A program made the position numbers and the translations under genes. Below the pieces are notes generated by a model. That model saw only the letters and a list, made by a program, of their open reading frames with translations, made no database searches and had not been told where the DNA came from. Of a DNA stretch of 64,000 nt, positions 42,996 through 50,722 are shown one piece after another. The stretch comes from CAIWAH01 sp964602595 (lineage in GTDB: Bacteria > Verrucomicrobiota > Verrucomicrobiia > Limisphaerales > UBA9464). Numbering within the stretch: the first letter of the stretch is position 1; each line of letters opens with the position of its first letter. The DNA lies in contig CAZRRO010000017.1 in the NCBI GenBank assembly GCA_964602595.1, positions 62,001 to 126,000 on the forward strand, given 5' to 3'.

Positions 42996-43943
42996 TCAGA
43001 CATTCAAGGGAACAAACGCAGGCGGCCCGAACGCCGCCTTCGCTTCGGCCCGCAGCAGGGCATCCAACCCTTCCGCGCATTGGGTGCGGCAAAAGTCCTC
43101 GTCGGTCGCCGCCTGGGTGATCAGTCGGGCCAGGCCAGCCGGCACTTGGGCCGGCAGCGCGCCCCAACCGCCGGCTCCGCACAACAAAACCTGAACCACG
43201 CGAGCGCTCCGGCAAAGGTCCGCGCCCCGGCCGGCTTCTCCGGCGCCCTTCCTCGCGTCAGACCAGCCGATGAGCCGAACGCCATGATCGGCTGGGTGAA
43301 CCAGGGCATGCTCAGGCCGGATGTCGCCGTGGCACCAACCCTGACGATGGACGAAATTCAACACCTCCAGCATCCGCCTCCAGATCCAAACCCCGTGGCG
43401 TGGATCAAGACCGGAGGCCGCGCGTTCGTTCAGCGCCGCGAGGCTGCCCCAGAATCCGCTGGGATGCCGCAGCACCAGACACTGCCGCCCGGGACTTCCT
43501 TCCACCGCGCCCTGCGCCATCACTTCCGGCAGAAGCTTCGAGAAGTAGGCACCGGCGCCATCGGCGTCCAACCGTTGCAAATCCCGCGACACTTCCGCCT
43601 CGCGCGCATAGAGCGATGCCGCCTCGGACCTCGAGGAAAGTTTGACCGTGGCCAGCAGGGGCAATGGCCCCACGCGACGCGCGAGGTAGACCTCCGAGAC
43701 GTCCCCCGCGCCCAGGCGCTGGATCAACTGGAACGCACCGCCGCCGCAGACCACCGAGTCCAGGCCGGCCGAATCGCGGCGCGCCCGAACCAAGGCCTGC
43801 CGAAACGAATCGCGCTTCACCAAGTCTTCCGTCTTGTTTATGAGCGAACCGCAGGAACCGCATTTGACGGCCCGCCAAAGGGCCACCCGCGGCAGAGGCG
43901 CGCCACACTGAGGACAGCTCACGGCGACCCACGCCATTACCAC
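42996..43943 (-). CDS. Zinc-ribbon kinase-like protein, probable pseudokinase
   Basis: 315 residues. An N-terminal zinc ribbon has Cys10-Cys13 and Cys28-Cys31 (CPQC ... CGSC). A protein-kinase-like domain follows: glycine loop RLGAGDVSEVYLA (77-89), Lys101 in TVKL, and a catalytic loop CHGDIRPEHALVH (204-216) of the aminoglycoside-kinase style. The DFG/IDW metal-binding Asp is missing: the sequence reads LIGWSDA (224-230) with Gly226. ATP may bind, but phosphotransfer is doubtful. It is the first gene of the four-gene operon and presumably senses or recruits for the vWA protein. Confidence 0.75.
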   Translation of the reverse strand: MVMAWVAVSCPQCGAPLPRVALWRAVKCGSCGSLINKTEDLVKRDSFRQALVRARRDSAGLDSVVCGGGAFQLIQRLGAGDVSEVYLARRVGPLPLLATVKLSSRSEAASLYAREAEVSRDLQRLDADGAGAYFSKLLPEVMAQGAVEGSPGRQCLVLRHPSGFWGSLAALNERAASGLDPRHGVWIWRRMLEVLNFVHRQGWCHGDIRPEHALVHPADHGVRLIGWSDARKGAGEAGRGADLCRSARVVQVLLCGAGGWGALPAQVPAGLARLITQAATDEDFCRTQCAEGLDALLRAEAKAAFGPPAFVPLNV

Positions 43944-44532
43944 CGCCCTCCAGCGGACAAGTGAACTTCGACGTAAGGCGACGTCATGGGCTGATTCATT
44001 TTGAGCGGCTGAGGCTCACGATGGCCGACGGCCGCCCGGACGCGCAACTCCGTTCGCTGCCGGGCACTCGGTCGGGCTGGGGTTGGCGCCACCGTGCCGG
44101 AAAATGGAGAGATTTATTTCCATCAGCGATCAACCGCGGCACATCATGCCGGAATCAACATCCCATTTGCCTCCTTGTTGCCGGGGCGTTCGTGGAGTCG
44201 GCTTTCGACCAGGGCGCGGCGAATCCTCAAGGGATGTTCCGGCGCTCGGGGCAACTGGGTGCATTCGCGTTCTCGACGACTGAATGGAAAGGATGGCGGG
44301 TTGATCATTGGCACGTTTACGGCGCCCACGGTCGTCCACGCCCATCGGTCCAGGCGGCTCAGACGATCCGGCCGTCGGCGAGTTCGATGACTCGGGCGGC
44401 GCCCCGGGGTCCGTGGGTGCAGTCACTCAGGGTTGTCCCGCGCTCGGCACGCAGGTTAAGCAGCACCGAGCCGCAACTCCAACGAGGTCGACGGCGGTTC
44501 GACCGCCGTCCCTCCGACCATTGTGGCCTGAT
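43944..44532. other. Gap without a convincing gene
   Basis: 589 bp between the kinase-like gene and the PQQ protein. Nothing coding is convincing. A 9-bp perfect hairpin with 3-nt loop (44490-44510) lies just after the stop of the PQQ gene on the minus strand and may act as a terminator, but lacks a T-run. The promoter of the four-gene operon should be at 43944-44100. Confidence 0.45.
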
Positions 44533-46173
44533 TTAGGGCGTGCGGGGCAACCGCAGCAGCGCGGCCTCGCGATCATTGCGGGCCAGCAGCAGGTCGCCGC
44601 TCAGGGCGATGGGATTCCACGTCTTGTCGCCGAATACGCGAAACCGACCGAGTTCGTTGGGACCGTCGGGCGTGGGTTGCAGGAGCAGCAGTTCGCCGGT
44701 CTCGGCCATCAGCACGAACCGGTCGCCGACGAGCAGGCCCTGCCCGTGGCCGTGCCGGCCTTCCTTCCACCGCTGGGTGCCATCCTTCAGGTCGAGACAG
44801 GTCAGAATGCCATCATCAAGTCCGTAGACGAAGCCGTCGCGGACGTAGGGATTGGCGAACTTCGCCTTCAACCGCTTCGATTCCCAGGCGGCCTTGACCG
44901 TGAACGCGCCCTCCGCGCTCCGCTGGAAGTCGAGGAGCGCCGCGCCGACATTGTAGCCGGCGGTGACCAGCAGGCGGTTCGTCCCGACGGCCTGCGGCAT
45001 CGCGACCATCGGGTAGTGGGAACCCCACGGGTGCCGCCAGAGCACGCGGCCGGTGACGGGATCGTGGCCCGTGAGGCAGCGGTGATTGAACAGGACGATC
45101 TGGCGTGTGCCCGCGAGGGTGAACAGGCTGGGCGAACCGTAAGTCACGCCGTCGTCGCCCGCGGACCAGGCCGGTTCGCCCGACTCGGCGCGATAGGCCA
45201 GCAGGGACTTGCCCGCCGGACCGCCGGCATTGATCACCACGAGGCCGTCCACGACCAGCGGCGAACCGCTGAAACCCCATTCCGGCACGCGCGTCGCCGC
45301 GTCGTTCGTGAGCGACCGCGACCAGACGGGTTTGCCGGTTTCCAGTTCCAGGCACCAAAGCTGTCCGAGCGAACCCAGCGTGAAAACGTGGTTACCGGCG
45401 ACGGTCGGTGTCGCGCGCGGCCCGTCGCCGGCGATAGGGCTGACGTAACGCGCCGGATAACCATGCCGCCACAGCGGTTCGCCGGTGGTGACGGCGTAGC
45501 AGGTCACGAGTTCCTGTTCGTCCACCTGTTCCTGTGTCAGTGCGCGTCCGCCGACGATGGCGAAGCCGCTCCAACCCGTTCCCACCGGCCTGCGCCACAG
45601 CACGACCGGCGGCGTGGCGGTCCAATTGGTGGACAAATTGGCCGACGGCAGGATTCCCGTGCGGTCGGGGCCAAGGAACTGCGGGAAGTCGGGCCGGGCT
45701 TCGGCGGACGGAGCCGGGGGAACCGGCGCACTGGGGACGGGCTCAGCACGAGGCGACGGGCGGGCCCACCGGGGTTCGAATGTGGGCATGAGGTCCCCGC
45801 TCATGCCGGCGTGACGGAAGCAGGCGAAGAACAGACCAACGCCGGCGAGCGCAGCGACACGCCAGCACCACCGCGCCCGGGACAGCAGCAGCCACCAGAG
45901 CAGGAGCAAGCCGACCGTGACCATGCCCACGACGGCGGAGAACAGGTCCACGGTGAGGTGGGGTTTGTCGCGGAGCAACGCGGCCCGCATGGCGTCGGAA
46001 CGGACGACGGCGAGACTGATCGCGGCGAGGATCAGGATCAGCGCCGCGGGCCACCAGCGCAGGCCGCGCCGCGGGGCGCCGGTCGGGGAAACGTCAGGTT
46101 CGGACACCCGGCGACTGTTGGGGTTGGGCGGCCGGCGGTCAAAGTCGGTTCCGCGCGGATTCCGTCTTGGCAA
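44533..46173 (-). CDS. Membrane-anchored PQQ-like beta-propeller protein
   Basis: 546 residues. A cytoplasmic basic N-terminus (about 35 residues) is followed by three hydrophobic segments (about 42-60, 78-100, 105-122) and a seven- to eight-bladed PQQ-like propeller, with repeats such as WCLELETGKPVWSRSL and LTCLDLKDGTQRW. PQQ-dehydrogenase catalytic motifs are not evident, so the fold is probably structural or binding. It is the last gene of a minus-strand unit with MetE-like, small membrane and MBL genes (15 bp after the MBL stop). Confidence 0.8.
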   Translation of the reverse strand: MPRRNPRGTDFDRRPPNPNSRRVSEPDVSPTGAPRRGLRWWPAALILILAAISLAVVRSDAMRAALLRDKPHLTVDLFSAVVGMVTVGLLLLWWLLLSRARWCWRVAALAGVGLFFACFRHAGMSGDLMPTFEPRWARPSPRAEPVPSAPVPPAPSAEARPDFPQFLGPDRTGILPSANLSTNWTATPPVVLWRRPVGTGWSGFAIVGGRALTQEQVDEQELVTCYAVTTGEPLWRHGYPARYVSPIAGDGPRATPTVAGNHVFTLGSLGQLWCLELETGKPVWSRSLTNDAATRVPEWGFSGSPLVVDGLVVINAGGPAGKSLLAYRAESGEPAWSAGDDGVTYGSPSLFTLAGTRQIVLFNHRCLTGHDPVTGRVLWRHPWGSHYPMVAMPQAVGTNRLLVTAGYNVGAALLDFQRSAEGAFTVKAAWESKRLKAKFANPYVRDGFVYGLDDGILTCLDLKDGTQRWKEGRHGHGQGLLVGDRFVLMAETGELLLLQPTPDGPNELGRFRVFGDKTWNPIALSGDLLLARNDREAALLRLPRTP

Positions 46174-46188
46174 ACCTTTGCGACCAAT

Positions 46189-47043
46189 TCAACCCCGCGA
46201 ACCGGCGGCCAACGACCACCGCTCGCCGGCGCGCAGAACCGCACATGGCTGGTTCAGCAGATGGCAGGTTTCGACGAACTCGGCCGGCGATGCTGTGTTG
46301 AATTCGAACATCTCGTAGTGGCACGGGACCACGCAGCGCGCGCCCATGGCGGCGGCCAGTTGCGCGGCTTCGCGGCCCCACAGATTCCCGGCGACGCGGC
46401 GTTCCGGCGCTCGGCCGTTGATCGGCAGCAGCGCGACGTCCACGCGGAAGGGCTTGAGCAGGTCCGCCATGCCGGGAAACGGAATCGTATCGCCCGAGTG
46501 GTAAAGGGTCCACGGTCCCACGCGGACAACGAAGCCCAGGTAAATCGGCCGGCCGTCCTTGTCGGTGTCCAAGGCCTCGTGGGCGGCAGGAATGGCGTGG
46601 ATTTCCCACGGGCCGATTGGGGCGCTCTGCCCGGTCACGAACCCGACGATTCGTTCATCGGGTAGGCCGGAGCGTTCGCCCACCGTCGTCCGATTGGCCT
46701 CGGGGCAGACCATGACCAGGCCGGGATTCGCCGCTGCGAGCGGCTTCAGCGTCTCCGCGTCGAGGTGATCGGTGTGGTTGTGCGACGATGTGACGACTTC
46801 CACGAAGTCCAGACGCTCCGGCGCAATGACCAAGTCGGTCATCCGCACGTGGGGCTTGTCGGTCTGCGCGTATTTCCGCGTCAGCGAATCCGACAGATAC
46901 GGGTCGAAGAGCAGATGCCGTCCCTGCCATTGAACCAGGAAGCCGGATTGGCCCAGCCACCAGATGTTCAGATTGTCCGGCGACTGACGGGCGGCGGCGA
47001 CATTGGCGAGGAACGCGTCAGATTGGAGGGCGGGTTGGATCAT
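46189..47043 (-). CDS. MBL-fold metallohydrolase (UlaG-like)
   Basis: 284 residues. Metallo-beta-lactamase fold with SHNHTDHLD (86-94) as the HxHxDH metal motif, and HSGDTIPF carrying a second-site Asp. The opening IWWLGQSGFLVQWQGRHLLFDPYLSD is typical for UlaG-like lactonases and related hydrolases. No signal peptide. The ATG overlaps the stop of the small upstream gene (ATGA, 47040-47043). Substrate not inferable. Confidence 0.85.
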   Translation of the reverse strand: MIQPALQSDAFLANVAAARQSPDNLNIWWLGQSGFLVQWQGRHLLFDPYLSDSLTRKYAQTDKPHVRMTDLVIAPERLDFVEVVTSSHNHTDHLDAETLKPLAAANPGLVMVCPEANRTTVGERSGLPDERIVGFVTGQSAPIGPWEIHAIPAAHEALDTDKDGRPIYLGFVVRVGPWTLYHSGDTIPFPGMADLLKPFRVDVALLPINGRAPERRVAGNLWGREAAQLAAAMGARCVVPCHYEMFEFNTASPAEFVETCHLLNQPCAVLRAGERWSLAAGSRG

Positions 47044-47390
47044 CGGGTTTCGTCAGGAAGAGACCAATTCGCGAAGAATTTCACATAGAGGCGATTTGAA
47101 CTCCACTCCACGTGCTCCACGAGCTGAACCATATCAACGGAACCGGTCCTCAATAGCTCGCCGTTTTGATTTTCGACTAGGTGGAGGAATCCCGGCGCGT
47201 CATTTCCCTGACCGGGAAACGCCCACACGAGTGAACGCCTCAGCAGTCTCAACGTGAATTTCCCGTTGGGGCTCACGAAGTCCTGCCTGGGAGATACCCC
47301 TATCCTCCCAGTCGTCCACAACAAGCCCAGCGTCACAACGGAGGGAAGTCCCATTGTGAGGACAAGCGCCGATCGTAGCCCGAGCTTCAT
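47040..47390 (-). CDS. Small membrane/secreted protein of unknown function
   Basis: 116 residues from the ATG at 47390, preceded by the stop of the MetE-like gene (ATGA overlap at 47387-47390). A single N-terminal hydrophobic helix (ALVLTMGLPSVVTLGLLWTT) acts as signal or anchor. The rest is beta-rich (FVSPNGKFTLRLLRRSLVW) with no family I recognise. Its G+C is visibly lower than the neighbours. Coupled to both flanking genes. Confidence 0.6.
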   Translation of the reverse strand: MKLGLRSALVLTMGLPSVVTLGLLWTTGRIGVSPRQDFVSPNGKFTLRLLRRSLVWAFPGQGNDAPGFLHLVENQNGELLRTGSVDMVQLVEHVEWSSNRLYVKFFANWSLPDETR

Positions 47391-48475
47391 GCCACATCGC
47401 AGCCCAATTTGCTCCTTACCATCGCCACGCCGTCGCACATCGCCTTGAGCTTCCGTTTCGCGGCCCAGCGGGCGGTCTGGCTCAGGCCGCAATCAGGGGC
47501 GAACACCAGCCGGTCGGCCGGCGCGAATTCGAGGCAGCGCTTCACGCGGCGGGCGATATCCTCGGGCGTTTCCACGTAGTAGCTTTTAACGTCCACGATC
47601 CCGACGGCGACGTCGCAGCGCTGCGCAATCTGGGCGATCAGCTCCAGTTCGGCGAACTCACGGCTGGCCATCTCCACGTGCATCTCGTCGCACCTAAAGT
47701 CGAGGAACGCCGGGAACATCGGCGCGATCTGCCGCGGGCCGACGGCGCGGGCCTTGTAATTGCCGAAGCACAGGTGCGTGCAGACGCGGGTCTTGCCCGT
47801 GACGGTTTCGACGGTGCGGTTGAACAGGTCCACGAAACGGCGGGTGTCTTCCTTGTAGGCGTAACAGCTCATGCTGGGCTCATCCACGCTCAGCTCGGTG
47901 CAGCCGGCGGCGACGAGGTCCTCGAGTTCCTTCCGCACGAGCGGCAGCAGCGCTTCGGTCAGTGCCCAGCGATCGGCGTAACCAAGCTCCGCATTGGGCA
48001 GCAGGCGGCCGGAAAGCGTGTAGGGACCGGGGACGGACGCTTTCAGCGTTGGGGAGGACGAATGCCTCATGACCAATGGCCGGGCGACGCGCTGGAGGCG
48101 CTTGAATTCCTCGACGGCGCCGAGGCCACGCGGGGCGGTGAGCGGGGCAACGACCTTGTGTTTGCCGCGTTGATCGTGCGCCGGCGGACCGAAGCGCCGG
48201 GGCGGCGACGATTCGAGATCAATGCCCTGGATGTAGCCGTAGAACGACAGGTTGAAATCGAGCCGGGTCTGTTCGCCGTCCGTGATGACGTCGAGGCAGG
48301 CGGCGAGCTGGTCGTGCACGGCGGCGATGACGGCGTCTTCCTGCACTTCGGCGAGATCGTCCGGGCCGAAGCGGTCGAGCTGGGTGGCGGCGAGTTCCAG
48401 CCAGCCGGGAAACGGATAGCTGCCGATGACGGAGGTGCGCAGCGGACAGGAGTTCATCGGCGGCGAAATTGCCAT
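47387..48475 (-). CDS. MetE-like cobalamin-independent methyltransferase family protein
   Basis: 362 residues from the ATG at 48475 (a further Met at 48457 is possible). It resembles the C-terminal half of MetE (UROD/MetE TIM-barrel). The zinc ligands appear as THLCFGNY (His, Cys), the Glu of DEMHVEMASRE and FAPDCGLSQ (Cys). VDEPSMS and IVDVKSYYVETPEDIARRVKR also match this family. It lacks the N-terminal barrel of full MetE (about 760 residues), as in the stand-alone MetE-like proteins. Methyl transfer to a thiol is likely; acceptor unknown. First of a four-gene coupled unit. Confidence 0.8.
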   Translation of the reverse strand: MAISPPMNSCPLRTSVIGSYPFPGWLELAATQLDRFGPDDLAEVQEDAVIAAVHDQLAACLDVITDGEQTRLDFNLSFYGYIQGIDLESSPPRRFGPPAHDQRGKHKVVAPLTAPRGLGAVEEFKRLQRVARPLVMRHSSSPTLKASVPGPYTLSGRLLPNAELGYADRWALTEALLPLVRKELEDLVAAGCTELSVDEPSMSCYAYKEDTRRFVDLFNRTVETVTGKTRVCTHLCFGNYKARAVGPRQIAPMFPAFLDFRCDEMHVEMASREFAELELIAQIAQRCDVAVGIVDVKSYYVETPEDIARRVKRCLEFAPADRLVFAPDCGLSQTARWAAKRKLKAMCDGVAMVRSKLGCDVA

Positions 48476-48662
48476 GGCGGCGGTGCCGAGACGAACAGGA
48501 AGTTGCCGCCTGGGGGATTTCCGGCATGCGATCCGGCGAACTAATTCCACTTGTCCCGCGTTCCATCTCCGGCATCCCGCCCGGTGCGATTGCCGGAATC
48601 CAGTTTGAAACATTCGCCGCGGTCCGGTGTCCTACCACGCCAGCAGCCCATCAAATCCCGTC

Positions 48663-49673
48663 ATGTCCGCCCCCGCCGCCCCCATCACCGTCGAAGCCGT
48701 GCAACGCCTCGCCACCCAGCGCCAGGTCTTGCTCACGGAACTCGCCAAGGCCGTCGTCGGCCAGCAGGACGTCATCGAGAATGTCCTGCTCACCGTCTTC
48801 TGCGGCGGCCATGGGCTGATTGAAGGCGTCCCAGGGCTGGCGAAGACGCTGCTCATCCGGTCGCTGGGCCGGGTGTTGGACCTGCGTTTCAGCCGCGTGC
48901 AGTTCACGCCAGACCTGATGCCCAGCGACATCACCGGCACCGATGTGCTGGAGGAAGACCACGAAACGGGCCGCCGCAAGCAGGTGTTCCTGCCCGGACC
49001 GGTGTTCGCCAACCTGATCCTCGCCGACGAAATCAACCGCACCCCGCCAAAAACGCAGGCCGCGATGCTCCAGGTCATGCAGGAACGCGAGGTGACGGTC
49101 GGCAACAAGACCTATCCCCTGCCCCAACCGTTCCACGTCTTCGCCACGCAGAACCCGCTGGAACAGGAAGGCACCTACGTCCTGCCGGAGGCACAGGCGG
49201 ACCGGTTCATGTTCCACATCCGCACCACCTATCCGACCCGGGCCGAGGAGGAACTGGTTGTGCGCTCGACCACCGGCAATCAGGCCGCCGACCTGAAGCC
49301 GGTGGTAACGGCGGACGAGATTGTCGAAATCCAGAAGCTGGTCCGCGCCATGCCGGTCAGCGATGAGGTGATCCGCTACGCCGTGCGGCTGGTCGCTTCG
49401 ACCCGGCCGGAGGAATCCATCGCGCCGGCCTACGTGAAGGAATTCATCCGCTGGGGCGCCAGTCCCCGGGCCTCGCAATACCTGATCCTCGGCGCCAAGG
49501 CCCGCGCCGCGGTGGCCGGCAAGCTGTGCGCGGACTACGAAGGCGTCCGCTCGGTCGCTCGGCAGGTGCTCCGCCACCGACTGCTGGCCAACTTCAACGC
49601 CCGCGCCCAGAAGGTTAGTGTGAACGACCTGATTGAGCGACTGCTCAAGGACGTGCCGGTGGACGGGAAGTAG
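48663..49673 (+). CDS. MoxR-family AAA ATPase
   Basis: 336 residues from the ATG at 48663. Walker A EGVPGLAKT (about 56-64), Walker B LILADEINR, sensor FATQNPLEQEGTYVLPEAQ and the AAA_lid segment are complete. MoxR ATPases act as chaperones with DUF58 and vWA proteins encoded beside them, here the next two genes. It opens a plus-strand operon (MoxR, DUF58, BatA/vWA, DUF4175-like) with short spacing. Confidence 0.95.
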   Translation: MSAPAAPITVEAVQRLATQRQVLLTELAKAVVGQQDVIENVLLTVFCGGHGLIEGVPGLAKTLLIRSLGRVLDLRFSRVQFTPDLMPSDITGTDVLEEDHETGRRKQVFLPGPVFANLILADEINRTPPKTQAAMLQVMQEREVTVGNKTYPLPQPFHVFATQNPLEQEGTYVLPEAQADRFMFHIRTTYPTRAEEELVVRSTTGNQAADLKPVVTADEIVEIQKLVRAMPVSDEVIRYAVRLVASTRPEESIAPAYVKEFIRWGASPRASQYLILGAKARAAVAGKLCADYEGVRSVARQVLRHRLLANFNARAQKVSVNDLIERLLKDVPVDGK

Positions 49674-49701
49674 CCACGCGCAATTTCGGTCAATAATCCC
49701 T

Positions 49702-50589
49702 ATGCCCGCGACTCTCGCCCTCAACGCCCGCGTGCTCGCCGCGACGGAAGATTTGCCGTTGCTCGCGAACACCATCGTGGAGGGTTTCCTCGATGGGCTG
49801 CACCGCAGCCCCTTCCTGGGCTACAGCACTGAGTTCAGCGCCTACCGAGCCTACACTCAGGGTGACAACCTCCGGCACATCGACTGGAAGGTCTGGGCGC
49901 GCACCGACGAGCTCTACGTGAAGCAGTTCGAGGACGACACGAACCTCCGTTGCCAGATCTACCTCGATACCAGCGCCTCCATGGATTTCGGCGCCGGGGA
50001 CGGCAACAAGTTCCTCTACGGCCGGCTGCTCAGCGCCGCGCTGGCGCAGCTCATGGTGAAACAGCGGGATGCGCCCGGCCTCGTGCTGTTCGGTCCCGAG
50101 TCCCGGCTGGCGTTGCCCGCCCAGTCCACCCGCCACCAAGCCATCGAGGTGCTCACCTTACTGGCCCAGACGCAGGCGGCCGGTTCGACCACGGTGGGCC
50201 AGGACCTGTTCCAGGTTGTCGACACGTTCACGCGTCGCGGACTGGCAGTGGTCATCTCCGACTTCTTCACAGCCGACGACACGTCCTTAGAATTGCTCCG
50301 CCGGCTCCACGCCCAGCGGCAGGAAGTCCTGGTGTTCCACGTGCTCGCGCCCGAGGAGCTCGAACTGCCCTACGAAGGCGAGTTCATCATGGAGGACGTG
50401 GAATCCGCCGAGGAAATCGTCGTCCATGCCGAAGATTTCCGGGCCGAATACCAACGCCGGCTGAAGGCTTTCTGCGACCGCCTGCGCGACGAATGCATCA
50501 AGCTGGAACTCGACTACCAGCAGGTCCGCACCGACCAACCGCTGGATCACGCCCTGATCGCCTACCTGGAGAAAAGGATGTCGCTGTGA
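49702..50589 (+). CDS. DUF58 / vWA-like protein
   Basis: 295 residues from the ATG at 49702, 28 bp after moxR. DUF58 signature: RSPFLGYSTEFSAYRAYTQGDNLRHIDWKVWARTDELYVKQFE, then a vWA strand with CQIYLDTSASMDFG (MIDAS-like DTSAS). Cytoplasmic. It partners MoxR and the BatA-like gene in the usual gene order. Confidence 0.93.
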   Translation: MPATLALNARVLAATEDLPLLANTIVEGFLDGLHRSPFLGYSTEFSAYRAYTQGDNLRHIDWKVWARTDELYVKQFEDDTNLRCQIYLDTSASMDFGAGDGNKFLYGRLLSAALAQLMVKQRDAPGLVLFGPESRLALPAQSTRHQAIEVLTLLAQTQAAGSTTVGQDLFQVVDTFTRRGLAVVISDFFTADDTSLELLRRLHAQRQEVLVFHVLAPEELELPYEGEFIMEDVESAEEIVVHAEDFRAEYQRRLKAFCDRLRDECIKLELDYQQVRTDQPLDHALIAYLEKRMSL

Positions 50590-50597
50590 AGACAGAC

Positions 50598-50684
50598 AAT
50601 CTGGAAAACAGGAAGGCAGGAAAAGGAACCGAAGGCGGAACCGTGCCCACAAAATCTACTTCCTGCCTTCCTGCCTTCCAGATT
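50598..50684. repeat. Imperfect hairpin repeat, GGAAGGCAGGAA family, copy 1
   Basis: Arms 50598-50621 and 50661-50684 are inverted (22 of 24 positions complementary) around about 39 nt. It lies in the 133-bp gap between the DUF58 and BatA genes. A related pair occurs at 52827-53321. Confidence 0.75.
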
Positions 50685-50722
50685 TCCCCGCTTCCCGCTT
50701 CCCCCTTGGCCCTTTCCCGCTG

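Noticed and set aside
44490..44510. Hairpin as part of an SRP-like or tRNA gene
   Set aside because: Flanking bases do not carry the conserved SRP loop or a complete tRNA fold; it is left as a possible weak terminator.
43961..44536. Plus-strand ORF in the 44-kb gap
   Set aside because: No family similarity, Arg-rich shadow-like composition and no good start; more likely non-coding.
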